DNA of 64,000 nucleotides from an uncultured Pelagibacteraceae bacterium (GTDB taxonomy: Bacteria > Pseudomonadota > Alphaproteobacteria > Pelagibacterales > Pelagibacteraceae). The DNA lies in assembly GCA_902517745.1 (NCBI GenBank), contig CABYDS010000002.1:62001-126000 (forward strand), in the 5' to 3' direction. A program made the translations under genes and the position numbers. Under the pieces are notes generated by a model. The model searched no databases, was not told where the DNA came from, and worked only from the letters and a program-made list of their open reading frames with translations. Positions 8,860-17,787 of this stretch are shown one piece after another (positions within the stretch are counted from its first letter, which is position 1; each line of letters opens with the position of its first letter).

Positions 8860-9939
8860 ATGCTCAAATATAATCTTACAAAAAATATTAAAGAATATTT
8901 ATTAGCTTTAATAGGTAGTTATAAGGCTCTATTTATAGGACTTATCGGTGGATACTTAGGTACATTAATTAATTTACCTTTGCCATGGTTATTAGGATCG
9001 CTAGGATTAAATTTATGTTTTGCTTTTACAAATTACAAAATAATTTTTCCAACTAAGTTATTAAATCCTATATTTTTAATCGTTGGTATAATTCTGGGTG
9101 GAACTTTAAATGTAACATTATTGTATAAAATTCATTTATGGATTTTTTCGTCATTAGCAATGTTAATTTGTACAGTAGTCAGTACTATTCTTGCTGGTTA
9201 CTATTTTTTTAAAGTTTGTAAATTTAGTAAATTCATTTCAGTTTTAGCAGCTCTTCCGGGCGCGTTTGTTCCAATTTCTGCAGCTTTATTAGAGTTTGGT
9301 AAAAGCAAAAATGATAAAGGTGTTTTGATCCCTCAAGCTACTAGAGTAATATTTATTGTAAGTTTTGTTCCTATTTTTTTTATTAATAATTTAGGCTTTT
9401 CAGAAATGACGGGTTACAATTATGAAAATATCTATAACGGAAGATATTTTTTAGAAATATTATTTTTATTAATAATCTGTTTCAGTTTTGCAAACATCTT
9501 AAAAAATTATAAAATTCCATCACCTACTTTAGTTGGTGCAATGGCTTTATCTGGTGCTTTTTATACCTTTGAAATAATTAATGCTAGATTCCCAGACGCA
9601 TTTATAAATATTGCATTTATATTTCTTGGAACAGCTTTGGGCACAAGATTAAATGGATTAAAAATTAAAGAATTATTATTTTTTATATTTCATGGAATAA
9701 TTGTTAGTTCAATTTTAGTTGTTGTTGCAATGATAACTGCTTATTTACTCACTTATATAGGGTTTGAATTTATCCCAACTTTTTTAAGTTTTGCTCCTGG
9801 AGGAATTCATGAAATGGTTGTTATTAGTGTTGCTTATAACATTGATCCAATATTTGTGAGCTACCATCATTTTTTAAGAATTTTTATAATAGTTTTATTT
9901 TTACCTTTTTTATTATCAAAATTTAGTAAAGCTAATTAA
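8860..9939 (+). CDS. AbrB-family membrane protein
   Basis: A protein of 359 residues with about ten membrane helices and the duplicated AbrB motif: GGYLGTLINLPLPWLLGSLG in the first half and a similar NYKIPSPTLVGAMALSGAFY in the second. Conserved LSFAPGGIHEMVVI lies near the C-terminus. The family is often mislabelled as ammonia monooxygenase. It is a putative transporter of unknown substrate and unrelated to the AbrB transcription factor. Divergent from tctC, so a shared promoter region of about 60 bases is likely. Its 3' end overlaps the convergent glycosyltransferase gene by 8 bases. Confidence 0.85.
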   Translation: MLKYNLTKNIKEYLLALIGSYKALFIGLIGGYLGTLINLPLPWLLGSLGLNLCFAFTNYKIIFPTKLLNPIFLIVGIILGGTLNVTLLYKIHLWIFSSLAMLICTVVSTILAGYYFFKVCKFSKFISVLAALPGAFVPISAALLEFGKSKNDKGVLIPQATRVIFIVSFVPIFFINNLGFSEMTGYNYENIYNGRYFLEILFLLIICFSFANILKNYKIPSPTLVGAMALSGAFYTFEIINARFPDAFINIAFIFLGTALGTRLNGLKIKELLFFIFHGIIVSSILVVVAMITAYLLTYIGFEFIPTFLSFAPGGIHEMVVISVAYNIDPIFVSYHHFLRIFIIVLFLPFLLSKFSKAN

Positions 9940-10873
9940 TGGCTTCTTGCATTCTTTGAAATACTTTATCTGCTGAAAGTTTTGTCAAATCTGAAACTTG
10001 AATTGCTTTAAAATATTTTCGCTCAATACTAACTTTTTTTGCAGTAGTATGCGATCCAAATAAAACTAATCCTTTTACATTTAAATGAGCCGCCATATGT
10101 GCTGGCCCAGTATCATTAGATATAACAAAATAACTTTCTTTTATTAATGATGAAAGTTGAGAAATGTTGAGCGCTTTATCATTATCTAATATAATATTAG
10201 CATCAATATCATTAGCTAATTTAATTTCATTAGGACCAGGAGCAATTAAAATTTGGATTTCATCTCTAAAAGTAGATTTAATTCTTTTTATCAATTCATT
10301 GTAATATGGCCATCTTTTTATAGTTAAATGAGATGATGAAAAGGGGAATAAAATTAAATATTTATTCAAATTATATTTTTTTTTGATTTCTGAAATATCC
10401 TCACAGCTCCAAGAAAAGTCTGGTTTAGTTACGTGATTGGTTTTAATTCCAGAAACATTTAATTGATATTCAAAGCGGTTTAGTACAGTGTCTTTATCAA
10501 AATCAATTTTACTAGTTCCTTCAGGAAGTGTTGTTTCTGTTGATGACCAAATATCTGAAGTTGCTTTTGGAAAGAGAATATTTTTATAAAAACTAGTTCT
10601 TTTAGAATTTTGAAGGTCATAAACTTTAATAAATTTATATTTTTTTATTTTTCTCATTAGTAAATATAAATAAATTAAGTTAAACCTAGAGAGTCGTTTA
10701 TCTAAAATGACATCAGTTATATTTGGATTTTTTTTTAATAAATCATAATAAGGTTTGGTTGATAGTATATAAAGATCATCATTTGGATGATTATCAGATA
10801 TATCTTGAATTGCACCACTTGCTTGCGCTATATCACCTAAAGATCCATGTTTTATAATAAGTATATTAGACAT
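9932..10873 (-). CDS. GT9-family glycosyltransferase (heptosyltransferase-like)
   Basis: A protein of 313 residues. The N-terminus NILIIKHGSLGDIAQASGAI matches the GT9 opening seen in WaaC/WaaF. The C-terminal half has LILFPFSSSHLTIKRWP and SNDTGPAHMAAHLNVKGLVLFGSHT, the ADP-sugar binding signature. GT9 enzymes add heptose or related sugars to lipopolysaccharide core. The true donor is unknown. It is divergent from the DUF6165-like gene 32 bases away and overlaps the 3' end of the AbrB-type gene. Confidence 0.9.
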   Translation of the reverse strand: MSNILIIKHGSLGDIAQASGAIQDISDNHPNDDLYILSTKPYYDLLKKNPNITDVILDKRLSRFNLIYLYLLMRKIKKYKFIKVYDLQNSKRTSFYKNILFPKATSDIWSSTETTLPEGTSKIDFDKDTVLNRFEYQLNVSGIKTNHVTKPDFSWSCEDISEIKKKYNLNKYLILFPFSSSHLTIKRWPYYNELIKRIKSTFRDEIQILIAPGPNEIKLANDIDANIILDNDKALNISQLSSLIKESYFVISNDTGPAHMAAHLNVKGLVLFGSHTTAKKVSIERKYFKAIQVSDLTKLSADKVFQRMQEAIN

Positions 10874-10905
10874 ATTTTTAACAACTTAACATAATATCGA
10901 TTTAT

Positions 10906-11295
10906 ATGAATAAAATTTTAGTAGAAGTATCAGTTGGAGAATTACTGGATAAAATTTCAATTTTAGAAATTAAATCTGAAAAAATTAAAGATCCTGAAAA
11001 ACTAAATTTCATAAATGATGAATATAAAATTTTACAAGATCAATTAAACACAAATATTAAAAATTACAGTGAAATTGAAAGTTTATATAATTCACTAAAA
11101 GAAATTAATTCAAAGCTTTGGGTAATAGAAGACGATAAAAGATTATGTGAAAAAAATTCTGATTTTGGTGAAAAATTTATTAAATTATCAAGAGATGTTC
11201 ACTTCCTAAATGATGAACGGGCAAAATTAAAATTAGAAATAAATAATAAAACTGGTTCTAAAATTAAAGAAATTAAAGAATATACAAAATATTAG
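10906..11295 (+). CDS. DUF6165-like coiled-coil protein
   Basis: A protein of 129 residues, highly charged and helical, starting with a VEVSVGELLDKISILEIKSE segment that I recall from the DUF6165 family. That family is found near surface-polysaccharide genes and has no known activity. Predicted long helices suggest a coiled coil. There are no membrane segments. Divergent from the GT9 gene, which fits a surface-glycan link. The stop lies 2 bases from the convergent Anbu stop. Confidence 0.65.
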   Translation: MNKILVEVSVGELLDKISILEIKSEKIKDPEKLNFINDEYKILQDQLNTNIKNYSEIESLYNSLKEINSKLWVIEDDKRLCEKNSDFGEKFIKLSRDVHFLNDERAKLKLEINNKTGSKIKEIKEYTKY

Positions 11296-11297
11296 TT

Positions 11298-12020
11298 TTA
11301 TTCCCAATCAAACCTTTGAAAAGAATCAAATATCTTGAAAATACCTTGTGACCATTGATTACAAACTTTTGAAAATTCAGGGTCATTCATATTTAAACAT
11401 TTAAGTGATGCTATTTTGATTTCATCTTTTTTTATCACTGCAAAATCTATTGGCGGACCAACAGTTAAATCACTTTTTAATGTCGAGTCCATTGATATCA
11501 GCGCACATCTCGATGCATCACCAATTGAAACTTTTGGTGTGATTACTCTATCTAAAATAGGTTTTCCGTATTTTACTTCTCCTATAACTAAATATGGTTT
11601 GCTATCTGCTGGACGAATGTAATTGCCCTGAGGATAAACTAAATATAATTCAGGAGGTTGATCTTTTATTTGACCACCTACAATAAAAGTTGAGCCAAGT
11701 AAAACACTATCAGTATTTATTCCTTGTGGAGATGAATGTTCAATATTGAGAGATCCTATGTAGGATGCAATTTGCTCAAAATCACTACAGGTATTTAAAT
11801 TCATAATACCTGTTTCGCTTTTTAAATCTTTTTTTATTGAATTATAAACTGCTTGAGAAGTTCCAAGATTTCCAGATGTAACAATTACTATTGTTCTATC
11901 TCCAACATCGTGCGTTAACATTTTAGAATATATATTTACATTGTCCAATCCAGCATTTGTTCTGGAGTCTGATGCAAAAACTAGTCCTGTCTCGGTTTTA
12001 ATGCCAATACAATAAGTCAT
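11298..12020 (-). CDS. Anbu-type proteasome-like protease
   Basis: A protein of 240 residues starting MTYCIGIKTETGLVFASDSRTNAG, the signature of Anbu (COG3484, 'ancestral beta subunit'). Removal of Met1 would expose Thr as the N-terminal nucleophile of the Ntn-hydrolase fold. The internal Asp and Arg of ASDSRTNAG correspond to the usual active-site acid and base positions. Anbu assembles into open rings and its substrates are unknown. It is divergent, 114 bases away, from the circularly permuted ATP-grasp gene that is its typical genomic partner. Alpha-E and transglutaminase-like partners are absent here. Confidence 0.88.
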   Translation of the reverse strand: MTYCIGIKTETGLVFASDSRTNAGLDNVNIYSKMLTHDVGDRTIVIVTSGNLGTSQAVYNSIKKDLKSETGIMNLNTCSDFEQIASYIGSLNIEHSSPQGINTDSVLLGSTFIVGGQIKDQPPELYLVYPQGNYIRPADSKPYLVIGEVKYGKPILDRVITPKVSIGDASRCALISMDSTLKSDLTVGPPIDFAVIKKDEIKIASLKCLNMNDPEFSKVCNQWSQGIFKIFDSFQRFDWE

Positions 12021-12134
12021 AATAAGTTAAATGTTTAAATTATATGTGATTACAATAAAACCCATTTATTTCATATCAGATATCGAATTTAATCATTTGC
12101 TTATTTAACTCTTATGTAAAAAAATTAAGTTAAT

Positions 12135-13583
12135 ATGTCTGATTTCTGGAAAAATTATGATTCAAAATCAACTTTTGATGGATATATCAGTAAAGAGAAG
12201 AAGTTGAGAAGTCATGCTAAAATCATTGCAGGCATACTTGAAAAATATGGAAAAAAAAAATTACAAGAAATTGAAAAAAATTGTCAAAGTACAATAAGCG
12301 CTAGAGGAATAAATTTTAGAGTTTATGCTGCAAATAATAGAGCTGAAGAGAAAAAATGGCCTTTAGACATCATTCCTAGAATTATACCAAAAAGTCAATG
12401 GTTAAAGGTTGCAAAAGGACTTGCACAAAGAGTTAAGGCACTAAATTTATTTATCGATGACGTCTACAATGCAAAAAAAATATTTAAAGACAAAGTAATA
12501 CCTAAAGAATTAATTTTTAATTCTCCTTTATATTTAAAAGAATGTGAAGGTTTCTCCCCAAAACACAAAGCATGGTCAAATATATCTGGGATTGATCTTA
12601 TTAAAAATATTGATGGGGATTTTTTAGTTCTTGAAGATAACTTAAGAGTTCCGTCTGGAGTTTCATATATGCTAGAAAATAGAATGGTAATGAGAGATAT
12701 TTTTCCAGAACTATTTACAAGATATAAAGTTTCTTCAGTTCATCAATATGCAAATAAATTATATAATTGTATGACAGAGTGTATTCCAAAGAAAACTAAT
12801 AACCCACACATGGTTTTATTAACACCTGGTATTTATAATTCAGCTTATTTTGAACACTCCTTTCTTGCTGAACAAATGGGAATAGCCTTGGTGGAAGGCA
12901 AAGATTTATTTGTTGAAAACGATCATGTTTACATGAAAACTGTTAAAGGCCCTTTGAAGGTAGATTGTATTTATAGACGAATAGATGATAATTTTATGGA
13001 TCCAAAAGTTTTTTTTAAAGGATCCTTATTAGGTGTGCCTGGTGTTTTCAAATGTTGGAGAAAAGGAAATGTTGGAATAATAAATGCTTTAGGAACTGGA
13101 GTTGCAGATGATAAAGCAGTTTATTCTTATGTTAATAAAATGATCATTTACTATTTAGGAGAGCAACCAATTATTGATCAAGTTGAAACTCTTCTTTGTG
13201 GAGATAAAAAAAATAGAGAACATGTTATAGACAATATCTCTAAATATGTTGTGAAACCTTCAAATGCATCAGGTGGGTACGGAATTATGATTGGTCCAAA
13301 AGCCTCAAAAGCTGAAAAAGAAGAAATGATAAAAAATATAAAAAAAAATCCTAGAAATTACATTGCACAACCACTAGAAATTCTTTCTACTGTTCCTACA
13401 ATCACACCTGATAACATTGAACCAAGACATTTAGATTTAAGACCTTTTATTTTAACAGGTAAATCAACTTACGTTACAACTGGTGGATTAACTAGAGTTG
13501 CCCTAAAAAAAGGTAGTACAATAGTTAATAGTTCTCAAGGTGGTGGATCTAAAGACACATTGATTGTTGATAGTAGGAATTAA
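12135..13583 (+). CDS. Circularly permuted ATP-grasp protein (COG2308 type)
   Basis: A protein of 482 residues with the COG2308 pattern: FRVYAANNRAEEKKWPLDIIPRI, then FLVLEDNLRVPSGVSYMLENR, PHMVLLTPGIYNSAYFEH, DCIYRRIDDNFMDP, YVVKPSNASGGYGIMIGP, and a C-terminal LDLRPFILTG...TTGGLTRVALKKGS. These proteins are predicted amidoligases that make peptide-like bonds using ATP. They co-occur with Anbu, which may cleave the products. It is the leftward-divergent partner of the Anbu gene and overlaps the convergent nitrilase gene by 4 bases. Confidence 0.88.
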   Translation: MSDFWKNYDSKSTFDGYISKEKKLRSHAKIIAGILEKYGKKKLQEIEKNCQSTISARGINFRVYAANNRAEEKKWPLDIIPRIIPKSQWLKVAKGLAQRVKALNLFIDDVYNAKKIFKDKVIPKELIFNSPLYLKECEGFSPKHKAWSNISGIDLIKNIDGDFLVLEDNLRVPSGVSYMLENRMVMRDIFPELFTRYKVSSVHQYANKLYNCMTECIPKKTNNPHMVLLTPGIYNSAYFEHSFLAEQMGIALVEGKDLFVENDHVYMKTVKGPLKVDCIYRRIDDNFMDPKVFFKGSLLGVPGVFKCWRKGNVGIINALGTGVADDKAVYSYVNKMIIYYLGEQPIIDQVETLLCGDKKNREHVIDNISKYVVKPSNASGGYGIMIGPKASKAEKEEMIKNIKKNPRNYIAQPLEILSTVPTITPDNIEPRHLDLRPFILTGKSTYVTTGGLTRVALKKGSTIVNSSQGGGSKDTLIVDSRN

Positions 13584-14365
13584 ATTAAACTTGGAATTAT
13601 TTTTCTTAAATCCATAGAGAGCTTGGGTTTAATTTTTGAATAAATTACACCCTTCCCTAATTTTTTTAATGCCAAAATTTTCCCATCTGGTGAAATAATA
13701 GCCGTATGACCAAATGTTTCTCTTTTAGGGGTATTTTTACCAGTTTGAGCTGGTGCAAAAATATAACAAAAATTTTCAATCGCTCTTGCTCTTAAAAGTG
13801 TTAACCAATGTTTTTGTCCAGTAAACTTAGTGAAAGCTGATGGAACAGCAATAAAACTTAAATTTTTTTTTGATAAATTTCTATAAAGTTCAGGAAATCT
13901 CAGATCAAAACAGATTGTAAAACCTATTTTGCCCCAAGGTAAATTAGCCGTGACTAATTTATTTCCTGCTTTAAAAGTTTTACTTTCTTTATGTTGTTCT
14001 TTATTTGGAATTTTAACATCAAACATATTAATTTTATCATAATATTTGACAATTTTTCCATTTGGTCCAACCAGTATAGATCTATTTCTAAGTTTGTTTT
14101 TAACCTTAACGCAAATTGATCCGAGCAAAATCCATTTATTATATTTTTTTGAAACTTCCCTAATTTTCTTCAAAATTGGATCTTTATTCATTTCATATGA
14201 ATATTTAAAAAGTGTTTCTCTACTACTAGACATCAAAGAAGAGGTTTCAGGTGTAATAATTAAATCAGATTTATTTTTTATAGCTTGATTTACATATTTA
14301 ATAATATCTTTGTAATTATTTTGATAATTTTCTCCACTAGATAATTGTATGCATGCTATTTTCAT
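13580..14365 (-). CDS. Carbon-nitrogen hydrolase (Nit/omega-amidase-like)
   Basis: A protein of 261 residues of the nitrilase superfamily. The catalytic triad is visible: E40 in IITPETSSL, K111 in YYDKINMFDV and C152 in GFTICFDLRFPELYR. The motif spacing and RARAIENFCYIFAPAQTG fit the Nit1/Nit2 branch. Nit2 deaminates alpha-ketoglutaramate; Nit1 acts on deaminated glutathione. It overlaps the upstream permease gene by 4 bases, so it is probably co-transcribed with the amino acid transporter. Confidence 0.88.
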   Translation of the reverse strand: MKIACIQLSSGENYQNNYKDIIKYVNQAIKNKSDLIITPETSSLMSSSRETLFKYSYEMNKDPILKKIREVSKKYNKWILLGSICVKVKNKLRNRSILVGPNGKIVKYYDKINMFDVKIPNKEQHKESKTFKAGNKLVTANLPWGKIGFTICFDLRFPELYRNLSKKNLSFIAVPSAFTKFTGQKHWLTLLRARAIENFCYIFAPAQTGKNTPKRETFGHTAIISPDGKILALKKLGKGVIYSKIKPKLSMDLRKIIPSLI

Positions 14366-15039
14366 GTTTGAAACCCATATTTTTTTTCTAAATATTTAAT
14401 TACATTATGAATTATAAAAGTCATAAACAAGTAAATACCTCCTGCCACAATAAATACTTCTACCGGCTTAAACGTTGTTGAAATTATATATTTAGCAACA
14501 CCAGTTAAGTCCATAAGTGTGACTGTACTTGCTAGAGATGTTCCTTTAAGCATCAAAATAATTTCATTTCCATAAGCTGGTAAAGATTGTTTAATTGCTA
14601 TAGGAATTTGTATTTTTGTAAAAATAATTTTTGAAGGTATCCCTAAGCTTCTTCCAGCTTCTAAATATCCTGGTTTTATAGTTTGAAAAGCTGATCTCAA
14701 TATTTCTGAAGTATAAGCCCCAGTATTTAATGAAAATGCTATTATCGCACACCAGTACGGTTCTTTTAAAACTAACCACAAAAATGTTGTTCTTAAGTAT
14801 TCAATTTGACCTAATCCAAAATATATTATGAAGATTTGTACCAAAAGAGGTGTTCCTCTAAAAATATATGAGTATCCGTAAGCAAATTTATTAATCAACT
14901 TATTATTATTCATTCTCAGGATTGCAAAACCTAATCCAATAAAAAGACCAAGAATTAAAGATACAGATAATAGTTTAAGAGTAATCAAAGTTGCGTTTAA
15001 CAACTTAGGAAAACTATTAATCATTAATTCAATATCCAT
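14362..15039 (-). CDS. Polar amino acid ABC transporter permease (HisM/ArtM-like)
   Basis: A protein of 225 residues with five membrane helices. It has the HisMQ-type sequence YIFRGTPLLVQIFIIYFGLG and the cytoplasmic EAA loop EAGRSLGIPSKIIFTKIQIP, which contacts the ATPase. It pairs with the permease just upstream, whose stop shares a base with this start. Together they form the membrane channel of a polar or basic amino acid importer. No ATP-binding subunit is encoded beside them; the nitrilase-family gene follows instead. Confidence 0.92.
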   Translation of the reverse strand: MDIELMINSFPKLLNATLITLKLLSVSLILGLFIGLGFAILRMNNNKLINKFAYGYSYIFRGTPLLVQIFIIYFGLGQIEYLRTTFLWLVLKEPYWCAIIAFSLNTGAYTSEILRSAFQTIKPGYLEAGRSLGIPSKIIFTKIQIPIAIKQSLPAYGNEIILMLKGTSLASTVTLMDLTGVAKYIISTTFKPVEVFIVAGGIYLFMTFIIHNVIKYLEKKYGFQT

Positions 15040-15731
15040 TAATAACCTTTGCTATATTTTGTTTCTAATCTATTTAATAATTGCATACTTAAAAATGTAA
15101 GCATTAAGTATAGAACTGCTGCAAATGAGTAAAAAAATAATGGATCTCTAGTTGAGCCAGCTGCAATATAGGATTGTCTCATTATTTCAACTAAACCCGT
15201 TACAGATATAAGAGAAGTATCTTTTAATGTAATTTGCCAAACATTACTTAAGTTTGGAATTGCTAGTCTTAGCATTTGAGGCAAAATAATTTTAAAGAAG
15301 TAAATATATTTATTAAAACCTAAAACTTTTGCAGCTTCGAACTGACCTTTATCTATTGATTGTAGGGCTCCTCTAAATACTTCAGTTGAATATGCTCCCG
15401 ATATTATCCCTATTGAAAATGAACCGGTTAAAAAAGCATTAATTTCGATGTAATCATTATAACCAAATATTGAAGCAACAAACATAATTGCTCCACTTCC
15501 ACCAAAGAAAAATAAATAAATTACAAGAAGCTCTGGTACACCTCTAATAACAGTGGTGTATGCATTACCAATAGAATTAAGAAGTTTATTATTAGATAAT
15601 TTTAATGGAGTAAATAAAGCAGCAAATATAAAGCCAATTATCATTGCGGTTATTGAGACCGCAATTGTCATTAAGGTTGCAAAGAATAACTCGTCTCCCC
15701 AACCTTTATCACCAAAATATAGAAGTTCCAT
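15039..15731 (-). CDS. Polar amino acid ABC transporter permease (HisQ/ArtQ-like)
   Basis: A protein of 230 residues with five membrane helices. It has the conserved TTVIRGVPELLVIYLFFFGG opening segment and the EAA loop EAAKVLGFNKYIYFFKIILP. It forms a heterodimer with the following permease. A hairpin lies in the 39-base gap between the binding-protein gene and this one, which may tune permease expression downward relative to the binding protein. Confidence 0.92.
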   Translation of the reverse strand: MELLYFGDKGWGDELFFATLMTIAVSITAMIIGFIFAALFTPLKLSNNKLLNSIGNAYTTVIRGVPELLVIYLFFFGGSGAIMFVASIFGYNDYIEINAFLTGSFSIGIISGAYSTEVFRGALQSIDKGQFEAAKVLGFNKYIYFFKIILPQMLRLAIPNLSNVWQITLKDTSLISVTGLVEIMRQSYIAAGSTRDPLFFYSFAAVLYLMLTFLSMQLLNRLETKYSKGY

Positions 15732-15737
15732 AATATA

Positions 15738-15757
15738 GGTGGCTAATTATAGCCACC
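15738..15757 (-). other. Intercistronic hairpin after the amino-acid binding-protein gene
   Basis: A perfect 8-bp stem, GGTGGCTA / TAGCCACC, with a 4-base loop. It lies in the 39-base gap between the binding-protein stop (15771) and the permease ATG (15731). No U-tract follows, so complete termination is unlikely. A 3'-stabilising or partial-attenuation element that raises binding protein over permease is the usual reading for this position. Confidence 0.6.
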
Positions 15758-15770
15758 CATAAATAATTTA

Positions 15771-16598
15771 TTACATAGAAGCGTCAAAACCAAAATGTTT
15801 TATAGCAAGCTTACTAATAATGCCATCATCTCTAGCTTTATCAATTGCTGCATTAAAATCATTTAAAAGTTTAGAGTCACCTTTTCTAATACCTACACCA
15901 ACACCATTACCAAAATCTCCACCTGCAAATGTTGGTCCAGTTAACACTACTCCTTTGCCAGATTTTTCTGCATAATCTGTAAAAGCAACAGCCGCAGCTA
16001 GTGCCGCATCTATTCTACCAGCAGATAAATCTAAGTTTACTTCATCTTGAGTTTTGTAAGTTCTAATTTTTACATTACCCATTAAACCAGACTCTAGAAA
16101 GTTCTGGTGAATCGTTGCTGTTTGAACACCAATAGTTTTACCTTTAAATGCTTTAGTTAAAACATCCAGTGTTTCTTGTTCATCAGCACTTACGTCAGAT
16201 AAATTTATAGCTGACATTGTTTTAAGGCCTTCGTTTTTCGATCCTTTCATAACAGCTAATGATGCAACTTCATCAGCATAACCTTGAGAAAAGTTTATTG
16301 TTTTCATTCTCTCACCAGTTATTGACATTCCAGCCATGATGGCATCAAATTTTCTTGAGACTAAAGCTGGTATCATTCCATCCCAGTCTTGCTCTACAAT
16401 TGTGCAATCATGTTTCATAATTTTGCATAATTCATTTGCTAATTCGACTTCAAAGCCAATCAAATTTCCAGCTGAATCTTTAGAATTCCAAGGCGGATAT
16501 GCACCTTCAGTTCCTATTTTAATTTGATCTGCAATTGAAGAAATTGTTAGAAATGATGATATTAAAATACCAAGTCCTAATACTTTTAATTTTTTCAT
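15771..16598 (-). CDS. Periplasmic polar amino acid-binding protein (HisJ/ArgT-like)
   Basis: A protein of 275 residues with a signal peptide (about 1-23, ending SSIAD). The mature start has KIGTEGAYPPWNSKDSAGNL and GFEVELANELCKIMKHDC, the class-3 solute-binding signature. Further on are WDGMIPALVSRKFDAIMAGM and an FSQGYADEVA hinge region. The DQIK and FAGGDFGNGVGVGIRK segments fit basic or polar amino acid binders. First gene of the operon running to the nitrilase-family gene. A TTTTTTCCTCC stretch on the plus strand gives a strong GGAGGAAAA ribosome-binding site. Confidence 0.92.
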   Translation of the reverse strand: MKKLKVLGLGILISSFLTISSIADQIKIGTEGAYPPWNSKDSAGNLIGFEVELANELCKIMKHDCTIVEQDWDGMIPALVSRKFDAIMAGMSITGERMKTINFSQGYADEVASLAVMKGSKNEGLKTMSAINLSDVSADEQETLDVLTKAFKGKTIGVQTATIHQNFLESGLMGNVKIRTYKTQDEVNLDLSAGRIDAALAAAVAFTDYAEKSGKGVVLTGPTFAGGDFGNGVGVGIRKGDSKLLNDFNAAIDKARDDGIISKLAIKHFGFDASM

Positions 16599-16657
16599 TT
16601 TTTTCCTCCAAAAATTTTAAAGATTATTTCATAAAATTATTGTTTTAAAAAGAAAAA

Positions 16658-17698
16658 TTAATGATTTATTGACGAGGAAAAATTCCAAGAACAATCGAAA
16701 CTTGGTATATAAACTCTTGAAAGTTTTGTATTTCCAAAATTTTTGTTAAAAACATTTAACCAATTTTCAACTTGTTTTGGTTTTTTGTCTTGACTTCCTA
16801 CTTGAGCAGTAATTACACCTTTAGGTTTTAGAATTCTTTCTAAAGATGACATATTTTTTGCAGCCAGATCTATACAAAATTGATCATCATTTAGATCTAC
16901 AAATATTTGATCGTAAGTATTGTCTTTGACAGATTTAATACTTTCAAAAGCATCTCCCCAAACGCATTTAACTGAATTCTTTTCTGTGGCCTTCTCACCA
17001 ATTTTACTTAGGTGTTTATCACAAACATCCACAACTTCAGGATCTAATTCATACCAATCTATAAAGCCAAAGTTTTGTGAAATACATTCTCTTGCAACAC
17101 CACCATCACCTCCACCAATAATTGCAGCTTTTTCTTTGTTTGAATTTAAATTAAGACCTGAATTTACAAAGGTTGAGCTATATAAATGTTCATCACTTTC
17201 AGCTACTTGTATTTCATTATCAATAAATAAAGCTTTTCCAAATTGTTCTAAATCAAGTATTTCAATATATTGACCTACTTTAGATTTAAAACTTTCTAAA
17301 ACCCTATTAACAACATATGATTTTTTTAAACCTGGAGAACTATAATTGTCATGATAAAGATCAATAGTATCTCTATTAAATTCTTTAATTATGATATTTG
17401 TATGTTGCATCTCATCTTTTATTATATCTAGAGAAACTTTTGGTGATACTTTTCCACATGTAAAAAAATCAAAGCTTACAATTTCTTTTTCTGGGAAAGT
17501 ATGAAAACTAATATGGCTTTCAGCAAGCAAAGCGACCAATGTAAATCCTTGTGGCTCAAATTTATATTTAGAAATTTTCAAAACTGTTACTTTTGCCGCT
17601 TTGGCAATTTTGTAAACTAACTTTTCATAAAATTCGGGTGTATATTCCTTTTTAGTTCCAACTATATCCAGTGTAATGTGTTCCCCAACTTTTTCCAT
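16658..17698 (-). CDS. Fused S-adenosylmethionine decarboxylase-spermidine synthase
   Basis: A protein of 346 residues with two enzymes in one chain. Residues 1-115 are a bacterial-type AdoMet decarboxylase. LAESHISFHTFPE holds the self-cleaving Ser61 that becomes the pyruvoyl group, and FFTCGK holds the conserved Cys81. Residues from about 120 on are an aminopropyltransferase with GGGDGG at 195-200, DWYELDPEVVDVC and DQIFVDLNDDQF. The chain could make decarboxylated AdoMet and use it at once to make spermidine, releasing methylthioadenosine. Divergent from the aldolase/dehydrogenase gene and close to mtnA/mtnP, which salvage that by-product. Confidence 0.9.
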   Translation of the reverse strand: MEKVGEHITLDIVGTKKEYTPEFYEKLVYKIAKAAKVTVLKISKYKFEPQGFTLVALLAESHISFHTFPEKEIVSFDFFTCGKVSPKVSLDIIKDEMQHTNIIIKEFNRDTIDLYHDNYSSPGLKKSYVVNRVLESFKSKVGQYIEILDLEQFGKALFIDNEIQVAESDEHLYSSTFVNSGLNLNSNKEKAAIIGGGDGGVARECISQNFGFIDWYELDPEVVDVCDKHLSKIGEKATEKNSVKCVWGDAFESIKSVKDNTYDQIFVDLNDDQFCIDLAAKNMSSLERILKPKGVITAQVGSQDKKPKQVENWLNVFNKNFGNTKLSRVYIPSFDCSWNFSSSINH

Positions 17699-17787
17699 AA
17701 AAATCTAATATATATCTTTTTTAACTAACGAAATTTTTTACTTCTTTCAAACAAAAAACTATTATAATAATTTATCGAGGATAAACA

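Noticed and set aside
8860..9939. Ammonia monooxygenase
   Set aside because: A known misannotation of AbrB-type membrane proteins; no monooxygenase metal site is present.
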